Part shown: one piece after another, positions 30,887-38,600 of the stretch | Layout of the letters: every line of letters begins with the position of its first letter | Numbering within the stretch: position 1 is the stretch's first letter | From: Herpetosiphonaceae bacterium | GTDB lineage: Bacteria; Chloroflexota; Chloroflexia; Chloroflexales; Kallotenuaceae | NCBI GenBank assembly: GCA_013821605.1 | Contig: JACDGP010000003.1 | Location: forward strand, 36,772 to 100,771 | Length of the DNA stretch: 64,000 nucleotides | Direction of reading: 5' to 3' | Notes under the pieces: generated by a model | Database searches by the model: none | What the model saw: only the letters and a program-made list of their open reading frames with translations | What the model was told of the DNA's origin: nothing | Translations under genes and position numbers: made by a program

Positions 30887-32743
30887 ATGAATCTTCGCTT
30901 ACGGGCGCGGTTCGCCGCCCTGATGCTGCTGACGGTATTGGTGCCGGTGCTGGCAGCGTGTGGTAGTACTCCCGCTGCAAACACATCAGCGACGTCTGCA
31001 ACCAGCAACGGCGCAGGCACGGCGGCAACGACCGCCCCGGCTGCCACCGATGCGGCTACCGCCAGCCAAGCAACCGCCGCTGCACCTGCAACGGCTGAGG
31101 CCACGACAGCTGCTGCAACTATGAGTTCAGAAACAACGACAGCAGCAACCATGAGTTCAGAAACAACGACGGCCACGACCACAACCGGTGCGGCTGCCGA
31201 CACCAAAAGTTTCCTGGTGTATGGTGGATCGGGCGAACCTGATACCCTGGACGTGCTGGCGACGACTGCCGGTACCGCTTTGATCGTGGGTGATCAAATG
31301 CTTGAGCGACTGGTCGGTACCGTGCCAGGCAAATTTGAACTGCGACCGAGTCTGGCAACCAAATGGACGCCGAATGCCGACTCAACCGAGTGGACCTTTA
31401 ACCTGCGCACCGGTGTTAAGTTTCATGACGGTACGCCCTTTAATGCGGATGCGGTCGTCTTTAACTTCACCCGCATGGCCGAGCATCGCTACGCCGACAA
31501 GAAGGTCAACTATGACATCTTCCCCGAGATTTTCGGCGGCTATGCTAGCGATAAGGGCACGACCTGGAAGGGTGTGACCAAGGTCGACGACAATACTGTG
31601 AAGTTCTCGTTCACGCAGCCGACGCCGCTGTTCCCGAACTATATTTCGGCCGGGTACTTCGGCCTGTCGAGCCCAACCGCAGTCAACAAGGCAGCTGAGA
31701 AATACGGCACCACCGAGGTCGGCGTCGTCGGTACCGGCCCCTTCAAGTTCCTGGAATGGAAGGCGGGCGAGAGCGTAACGGCGGTGCGCAACGATGACTA
31801 TTGGGGTCCAAAGGCCAAGATGCCAGGCATCGTCTTCCGCACCATTACTGATCAGGCCGCACGTTTGACCGAGCTGAAGAACCAGTCAATCGATTTTACG
31901 GTGAACTTGGCACCGGATACGCGTGAGGCGCTCAAGAGCGATCCTAATCTGCAGCTCGTGTCGGTTGAGCCCTTCAACATCGCCTACCTCGCCGTCGACA
32001 CCTCAGTTAAGCCGCTGGATAACCCCAAGGTGCGCCAAGCGATTGCCTACGCCATCAACAAAAAGGCGATCCTGTCTGGCTTCTATGGTGATGAAGGCGA
32101 AGTCGCAACCGACTTCTTGCCGCCGAGCTTAAAGGCTGCCCGACCACAAGGCGTGGAGACCTACGACTATAACGTCGATAAGGCGAAGCAGTTGCTGAAA
32201 GAAGCCGGCGTGGAAAACGGCTTTAGCAGCATTACCCTGACCGATACGTCGAAAATGGACCTGGATCTGTGGTACATGCCCGTGTCGCGACCCTACTTCC
32301 CGACGCCCGAGCCGATTGCCGGACAGATCGCTTCGGATCTGCAAAAGGTCGGCATCAAGGTCAAGCAGGTGACCGAAGATTGGGCCGTTTACCTCAAGAA
32401 TGAGTCGGCGGGTAAAAAGCATGGCTTGTATATGTTGGGCTGGACCGGGGACTATGCCGATCCGAACAACTTCTTACAGGTGCATTTTGCCTCGAGCAGT
32501 CCGAACTCGACCCACTATGCCAACAAACAGGTTGATGACCTGCTGAGCAAGGCGGGCTCGGCTACGACAGCCGATGCAGCCAATAAGCTCTTCCAACAGG
32601 CCGGGCAAATCATTAATCAGGACTTGCCACGTATCCCGATTGTTCATGCACCGCCCGTGTATGGTGCCTTGAAAGAGGTCCAGGGCTGGGTGCCTAACCC
32701 CACCGGTGGTGACGACTTCTCGGTGATTACGGTTACGAAGTAA
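30887..32743 (+). CDS. ABC transporter solute-binding lipoprotein, peptide/nickel type (SBP_bac_5)
   Basis: A lipoprotein signal (LLTVLVPVLAACGS) is followed by an 80-residue Thr/Ala-rich linker and then an SBP_bac_5 domain: EPDTLDV, SLATKWTPNADSTEWTFNLR, GVKFHDGTPFNADAVVFNF, VGTGPFKFLEW and the VRQAIAYAINKKAIL motif typical of dipeptide/oligopeptide-binding proteins. It captures a peptide-like ligand outside the membrane and delivers it to the two permeases downstream. AAGGAG precedes the ATG. The linker contains a 20-base exact repeat at a 30-base period. A terminator hairpin after the stop probably lowers expression of the permeases relative to the binding protein. Confidence 0.92.
   Translation: MNLRLRARFAALMLLTVLVPVLAACGSTPAANTSATSATSNGAGTAATTAPAATDAATASQATAAAPATAEATTAAATMSSETTTAATMSSETTTATTTTGAAADTKSFLVYGGSGEPDTLDVLATTAGTALIVGDQMLERLVGTVPGKFELRPSLATKWTPNADSTEWTFNLRTGVKFHDGTPFNADAVVFNFTRMAEHRYADKKVNYDIFPEIFGGYASDKGTTWKGVTKVDDNTVKFSFTQPTPLFPNYISAGYFGLSSPTAVNKAAEKYGTTEVGVVGTGPFKFLEWKAGESVTAVRNDDYWGPKAKMPGIVFRTITDQAARLTELKNQSIDFTVNLAPDTREALKSDPNLQLVSVEPFNIAYLAVDTSVKPLDNPKVRQAIAYAINKKAILSGFYGDEGEVATDFLPPSLKAARPQGVETYDYNVDKAKQLLKEAGVENGFSSITLTDTSKMDLDLWYMPVSRPYFPTPEPIAGQIASDLQKVGIKVKQVTEDWAVYLKNESAGKKHGLYMLGWTGDYADPNNFLQVHFASSSPNSTHYANKQVDDLLSKAGSATTADAANKLFQQAGQIINQDLPRIPIVHAPPVYGALKEVQGWVPNPTGGDDFSVITVTK
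31121..31170 (+). repeat. 30-base tandem repeat in the lipoprotein linker
   Basis: The 20 bases at 31121-31140 recur identically at 31151-31170, encoding two copies of MSSETTT separated by Ala/Thr codons. The perfect match suggests a recent duplication by slippage or unequal exchange. Confidence 0.85.
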
Positions 32744-32750
32744 CATGGCG

Positions 32751-32781
32751 GCTCGCCCCAAGCACCACGCTTGGGGCGAGC
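32751..32781 (+). terminator. attenuating terminator between binding protein and permease genes
   Basis: A perfect 13-base stem (GCTCGCCCCAAGC at 32751-32763, complement at 32769-32781) with a five-base loop, followed by a short T-rich stretch. It lies inside the transporter operon. Confidence 0.75.
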
Positions 32782-32852
32782 TTGTATCGTAGCAATGGTG
32801 GCAGGCTCTCGTTGCGCCTGCGGTTTTCTGTGGTATATGCGGAACAACGCTT

Positions 32853-33896
32853 ATGGGTCGCTATATCGTACGGCGTGTCATCGGTTTGATTCCGGTGTTG
32901 ATCGGCATTTCGCTGCTGATCTTTTCGTTTTTGCGCCTGATTCCAGGCGATCCGGCCGTGGTGATGCTGGGCGAACGAGCAACGCCCGCTGCGGTCGCAC
33001 GCTTGCGTACCAGCTTAGGGCTGGACAAACCCCTGTGGATCAATGTGCAGAAGGGCGCAAATCCCTTCGACGCGCAATATCCACTGTTTATGGGGCGCTT
33101 GTTGCGTGGTGACCTGGGCGAGTCGCTGGTCCGCAAAACAGCGGTGGCCACCGAACTGCGCCAGCGCTTTCCCGCAACCCTCGAACTGACGATTGCAGCA
33201 CTCGGTATCGCCGTCTTACTGGGGGTCACGATTGGGATCGTCGCGGCGACCAAGCGTGGCTCGTGGTTCGACGCAGGCGGCATCTTATTGGCGCTGGTCG
33301 GCGTCTCGATCCCCATCTTCTGGCTGGGACAGATGGGCCAGCTTTTGTTCGGCGTCAACTTGCATCTCCTGCCGGTGAGCTTACGACTCACGCCACGCTT
33401 AAGCCGTGGCTTTCAATCAGCGACCGGTTTGTATTTGATCGATGGCTTCATCCGGGGCAAACCTGAGGTCGTCAGGGATGCGCTCTGGCATCTGATTTTG
33501 CCGGCATGTGTGCTGGCGACGGTGCCGCTCGCCATCATCGCGCGTATGACGCGCTCGGCGATGCTCGAAGTCCTCAATCAGGATTATGTGCGCACGGCGC
33601 GCGCCAAGGGTTTGCGCAGCACTATTGTAGTTTTGCGCCATGCCTTAAGGAATGCTCTGTTGCCGGTGATTACGGTGATTGGGCTGCAATTGGGTGGCTT
33701 GCTGGCGGGGGCAGTCCTGACCGAAACCATTTTCTCGTGGCCCGGCATCGGGACCTGGATCGTCAACGGTATCCAGGGCCGCGACTACCCGGTGGTTCAG
33801 GCTGGGGTGATGTATATTGCGCTAGCTTTTGTGCTCGTGAATCTCGTGGTCGATGTCTTGTACGCGGTCTTCGATCCACGTATTTCGTATAGCTAA
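32853..33896 (+). CDS. dppB: ABC transporter permease, DppB-type
   Basis: First membrane subunit of the peptide-type importer. The N-terminus YIVRRVIGLIPVLIGISLLIF with FLRLIPGDPA is classic for DppB/OppB. RFPATLELTIAAL, about six membrane helices, and the cytosolic EAA coupling loop (LNQDYVRTARAKGL...LRHALRNALLPV) follow. The 347-residue length includes an insert of about 25 residues in the periplasmic loop. It lies 109 bases after the binding protein, beyond the hairpin. The ribosome site is weak (CGGAAC). dppC follows after nine bases. Confidence 0.92.
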   Translation: MGRYIVRRVIGLIPVLIGISLLIFSFLRLIPGDPAVVMLGERATPAAVARLRTSLGLDKPLWINVQKGANPFDAQYPLFMGRLLRGDLGESLVRKTAVATELRQRFPATLELTIAALGIAVLLGVTIGIVAATKRGSWFDAGGILLALVGVSIPIFWLGQMGQLLFGVNLHLLPVSLRLTPRLSRGFQSATGLYLIDGFIRGKPEVVRDALWHLILPACVLATVPLAIIARMTRSAMLEVLNQDYVRTARAKGLRSTIVVLRHALRNALLPVITVIGLQLGGLLAGAVLTETIFSWPGIGTWIVNGIQGRDYPVVQAGVMYIALAFVLVNLVVDVLYAVFDPRISYS

Positions 33897-33905
33897 GGGA
33901 GCGCC

Positions 33906-34817
33906 ATGGCAACCATCACCGCCCCCACCCCGGCCCCTACGCCGGTGGAGCAGGATCTTAAGCGCCCCGCCCGTTCATTATGGGGCGATGCCTGGCGTCG
34001 CCTACTCAGCAGTGTTACGGGCCGCATTGGGCTGGGCCTTAGTTTATTTTTGATCCTGCTGGCCTTGCTGATCCCGTATCTGCTGCCTTATACACCCGGT
34101 ACTGATAACAACCCGGCGGACCGGCTGCGTGCGCCTTCGGCACAACACTGGTTTGGCACAGATGAGCAGGGCCGTGACGTGTTCACGCGCGTCTTGCATG
34201 GCTCTCGCTTATCAATCACGGTCGGTATTTTTTCGGCTGGATTAGCGGTGATCGTCGGATCGGTGCTGGGCTTAGTGGCCGGCTTTCTAGGTGGCTGGTT
34301 CGATGTGATTGCCACGTGGATCTTTGATATTATGCTGGCCTTTCCCAGCCTGCTGCTCGCCATCGCCATTGTTGCCATCCTCGGTCCGAGCCTGATTAAC
34401 ACGATGATGGCGGTGGCGATCGTGGAAATCCCGGTGTTTGGACGCATCGCGCGGAGCGCAGTCTTATCTACCCGTAACTATGAGTACGTCACGGCGGCCA
34501 CAGCGACCGGTGTGACCCGCAGCCGCACACTTTTTCGTCATATTTTGCCCAACAGCCTGTCGCCCATGATGGTCCAAGCGACACTCTCGATTGCGACCTC
34601 CATTACGTCAGCAGCGGCACTCGGCTTCCTCGGGTTGGGTGCGCCGCCGCCGGCCCCCGAATGGGGCAAGATGCTGGCCGTCGCCCGGGATCAAGTGATA
34701 TTGGGTAAGTGGTGGGTCTCCTTCTTCCCCGGGATGGGCATTATGCTGATGGTGCTGGGCTTCAACCTCTTGGGCGATGGTCTACGCGATGCGCTCGATC
34801 CGCGGCTGAAAAAGTAA
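33906..34817 (+). CDS. dppC: ABC transporter permease, DppC-type
   Basis: Second membrane subunit, 303 residues. It shows the DppC N-terminal region (GLSLFLILLALLIPYLLPY, HWFGTDEQGRDVFTRVLHGSRLS), then GWFDVIATWIFDIMLAFPSLLLAIA, the EAA loop (RNYEYVTAATATGVTRSRTLFRHILPN) and the end ...GFNLLGDGLRDALDPRLKK. GGGAG precedes the ATG. The ATPase genes (DppD/DppF) do not follow, so the transporter must use shared or distant ATPases. Confidence 0.93.
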   Translation: MATITAPTPAPTPVEQDLKRPARSLWGDAWRRLLSSVTGRIGLGLSLFLILLALLIPYLLPYTPGTDNNPADRLRAPSAQHWFGTDEQGRDVFTRVLHGSRLSITVGIFSAGLAVIVGSVLGLVAGFLGGWFDVIATWIFDIMLAFPSLLLAIAIVAILGPSLINTMMAVAIVEIPVFGRIARSAVLSTRNYEYVTAATATGVTRSRTLFRHILPNSLSPMMVQATLSIATSITSAAALGFLGLGAPPPAPEWGKMLAVARDQVILGKWWVSFFPGMGIMLMVLGFNLLGDGLRDALDPRLKK

Positions 34818-34841
34818 GTGGCAGTAGGAATCAGAACTGGG

Positions 34842-35687
34842 CTATAGGAACTCGCGCTGGCTGACGCGACGGCGCCATTCTGCTTTGAGTTCAACGACTT
34901 GGTCCTCGTCAGTGAAGAATTGGAGCAGGGCGCGTGTGAACTGGTTTGATTGGTCGAGAAAGGGAAAGTGGCCGCTTTGCTCGAAAATCAAGAGCTGGCG
35001 GAAGCGGCCTGCCACGTCCTTGATCGCTGCACTGTGGGCCGCTGGCAAAATTGTATCACCCTTGCCATAGATGGCGAGGAGTGGCTGCTGTAGCCGGGCA
35101 AGGTCACTCCGCAGGTCTACATCAGTGATAGCCGCAAGTACCTGGTTGACGACCTGGGGATCGGTGGCCTCGATATCTTCCAGGATTTCGCTGAAGTTAC
35201 TCGCACCATTGGTGCCGCCGATCACTTGGCGGACGAGCTTGAGCCATTGCTCGTTGCCCCTTGCTCCGCGTCCAAACAAGCGACCAATGCTGCCGGTCTG
35301 TGGAGCTGGCTGCAGGACAGTGCCGACGATGGGCGTCGCGGTGATTAACACTTTGCCGTAGCGGGCCGCTTGTGTGCTGGCAGCCCGGACTGCGATGAGG
35401 CCGCCCAGACCATGACCAACCAGATGCGGCGTTTGGATGCCAAGTACTTCAACGAAGCCATTGAGTTGGTCTACATAGCGCTCGATTGTGATGTCATCGC
35501 GCGGTGGTGCTGAGTCACCGAAGCCCCAAAAGTCAAATGCTAGGGTACGGTAGCGGTCCGAAACGGCCTCCATGCTCGGCATCCAACTGCGCCATGAGCC
35601 GAGCCAGCTATGTAAGAAGATGATCGGCCGACCACGGCCAAGCAGTTCGTAATGCACCAGTTGTTTATCGACATAAACGACACTCAT
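34842..35687 (-). CDS. alpha/beta-hydrolase-fold protein lacking the nucleophile serine
   Basis: The fold is clear: HYELLGRGRPIIFLHSWLGSWRSW with the oxyanion HS motif, LAFDFWGFGDS, and a cap region. At the nucleophile elbow, however, the sequence is VGHGLGG (residues 90-96), with Gly93 where the family has serine (GHSLGG). The acid (Asp211 in YGKGDTILP) and base (His240 in EQSGHFPFLD) are retained. It should therefore not work as an ordinary serine hydrolase and may bind a ligand, as some plant hormone receptors of this fold do with or without catalysis. Its start overlaps the stop of the giant kinase gene as ATGA, so it is the last gene of the signalling operon. Confidence 0.88.
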   Translation of the reverse strand: MSVVYVDKQLVHYELLGRGRPIIFLHSWLGSWRSWMPSMEAVSDRYRTLAFDFWGFGDSAPPRDDITIERYVDQLNGFVEVLGIQTPHLVGHGLGGLIAVRAASTQAARYGKVLITATPIVGTVLQPAPQTGSIGRLFGRGARGNEQWLKLVRQVIGGTNGASNFSEILEDIEATDPQVVNQVLAAITDVDLRSDLARLQQPLLAIYGKGDTILPAAHSAAIKDVAGRFRQLLIFEQSGHFPFLDQSNQFTRALLQFFTDEDQVVELKAEWRRRVSQREFL

Positions 35688-38600
35688 TGCTCGACCATGG
35701 TCAGCGGCAGCCGCTGAAACTCTTCGGCGCCTTCGAGGTCGGGTGTGGGCTGCTCAAGCGGCAAGGTAAAGCTAAAGGTGCTGCCTTCCCCCTCAACACT
35801 TTCGACCCATAGCACGCCATGGTGTAATTCGATGAATGATTTGGCGATACTGAGGCCCAGACCCGTACCACCGGCCACCTCTTTTAGCGGGTTCTCGGTG
35901 CGGAAGAAACGGCCAAACATCTTCGGCAAATCTTCCTTGGTAATGCCTACGCCGGTATCCTGCACATCAACCTGCACCAACGCGTCACGTTGACGCGCCC
36001 GGATGTTGATCGTACCGCCATCGAAGGTATATTTGTGCGCGTTCGACAGGAGGTTGAGCAAGACCTGGCTGATGCGCTTGCCGTCTGCTTCCACCAAGGG
36101 GAGCAACGGATCGATATCAAGCCTCATATGCATCTGCTTTTGCTCCGTTTGAGGTCGTAAGGACACCAGCAGGTCATTGATCAACTCGGAGATGCTGATC
36201 TGAGCCAAGTTGAGGGCAACGCTACCATTCTCGAGTCGCGAGATCTCCAGTAAATCCTGCACAAGCGCATTAAGTCGTTCGGCGTTGGTTCTCACCACTT
36301 CTAAGAAGGAGCGCTGCACATCGTTAACTGGGCCGGCAGTGTTGAGCAGCACAAGGTCAACGTAGCCCTTGATTGATGTAAGTGGCGTGCGTAGCTCATG
36401 CGATACGGTCGAGATAAAGGCCCGCTTCGATTGATCGGCCTCGATCTCGCGTGTGATATCGCGAAGCACGCCGGCTGTCCCGATGCGTCTGCCATCCGGA
36501 GTAGCTACCGGTGCGAAGGTAGCCGCGATCGTTTGCCCGGTTAACTCCAGCGTCAATGTCTGCGGCCTCAGGTCGCGATAGGTTAGGCCAACACCTTCGA
36601 CCAGCCCTGCATATAACAAGAGGCTACGCTGATGATCAGCAGCAGTGGGGCCGTACTGGGCGATATGCTTGAGCGAGCGTTGGTAGACAACGCTGCTCGG
36701 AATACGGAGGACTTCGGCTGCTGCTGGGTTATACAAGACGACTGCGTCATGGTCATCGATCACCAACACGCCTTCGGCGACCGACTCCAGGATCGCACGA
36801 TTAGTGCTCGTTTCTTGCCGCTGCACCTGGAGCATCTCGGCTAAACGCGAGGCCTGATCGTTAATCAGGTCGTAGAGCTTGGCATTGTTCATGGCGATGG
36901 CGATCTCACTGGCGATCGTCGCCAGGAGGCGCAAGTGTTCGCCGGTGAAGGCTTTAATCAGGCGGCTCGTCAGGAGTAAGACGCCGAGTTGCACATCGGC
37001 GGCAACGAGCGGTGTTGCCATGACAGAGCGTACGGTGTGTGGGGAGCCGCCCATCTCGATCCAACGTGCGTCCTCGCGAACATCGTCGATCAACACGCCT
37101 TGTTGGTGGTCGATGATCCAGCCGGGTAAGCCCCCGCCGGGTACCACCAATGGTTGGTGCACCGCCTGCAAGCCCTGCTCTTCATTCAAAAATGCCCGCA
37201 CAACCAGAGCATCATTGAGGGGATCACGCACGACGACCATTCCTCGGTGCGCGCCGACTGCCGCTGCTGCCAGTTCGAGCGACTTGAGGATGATTTGCTC
37301 GCTATCGAGCGAGGAGCTTAGGGTGGTCGTGATGGAGTGTACCGCCTCCAGACGCTCTTTTTCGGCGGTCAGTTCGGCGGTGCGGACTGCGACTTTTTGC
37401 TCCAATTCACTGTTAAAGCTACGGATCGTATCAAACAACGTTGCTGTGCCGATCGCGGTAGCAGCTTGATTTGCAATCGTGACAATCGTTTGGGCTTGCT
37501 CATTCGTGTATTGGTGGGGCATGCTGCTACCGACCGCGATGACGCCGATCACCTTGTTATTCAGCACTAATGGCACGCTAAGCCACGAACGATGCTCGGC
37601 CTGATGCTCTGGTAGCACGGCAGCGACTGCGCGCGTATCAGCGATGAGCATGGGCAGACGCGTGGTGAGTAATTGCTGGAGGTAGAGATTCATCTGAGGG
37701 CTACCATCCAGTTGCTGGATGACCGACTGCTCGCGAAGGCCCCGGTTGGCGACGACCTTCCAACGGTCCTGCTGATGATCGAGGAGCAGGGCGATGTCGT
37801 AGGGCACGATGCGGACGAGCTGGTCAAGCAAGAGTTGATAAATTTCAACAATCTCCAGGGAAGCAGTAAGTGAGTGTGATACTTCGCGTAACGTATCGGC
37901 GAGGCGGCGTTTGGCTTGTTCGGACTCAAAGAGCCGGGCGTTCTGGATGTTGAGGGCTACTTGGCCGGCCACATTGGTTAGGAAGTCAATGTCGCGCAGG
38001 TCGAAGGCATTAACTGCGTAGCTTTGCATCGCCAGTACGCCAAATGGTTCGCCGCTTGTGTTGCGTAGAAGCACGCCAGCCCACGATTGAATTGGGGTTT
38101 GGGGGCCATCCGGTTTGGAAATTGGATTGCCTCGACCTTGCTCGGCGCTCCCGAGCAGTACTGGTTCACCACTCTGGATCAAATGGTGTGTGTGGCTGTT
38201 CGGCAAAATTGGGCGGACCGTGTTGACGAAGGCGGCTTCACCTTCGTCAACGATGAGCATACGTGTGATCTGGTAGCTGGTCAGTTCGAAGGTTGTTAGT
38301 AAAAAGGCGTCAATGGGACGGTAACGGGCGACCTCCTGGTAGATCGCCAAAAACAGTTGCTCGATATCGAGGGTCGAACTGGTGACTTTGCCGATGTCGC
38401 TAAGTGCCTTGAATTCGGCGACCTGACGCTCGCGCTCCGCTAACAGGCGCGACTTTTCGATGCCACTGGCGGTTTGGGCTGCGATCGATTGGAGTAACAG
38501 CAGATCCTGGTGGCTATAGTTATCAGCTTGATCATACAGCTGCACACTGATCACACCGATGCTGCGTGGCCCCACGATCAAGGGTACGGCCAGCAGGGCC

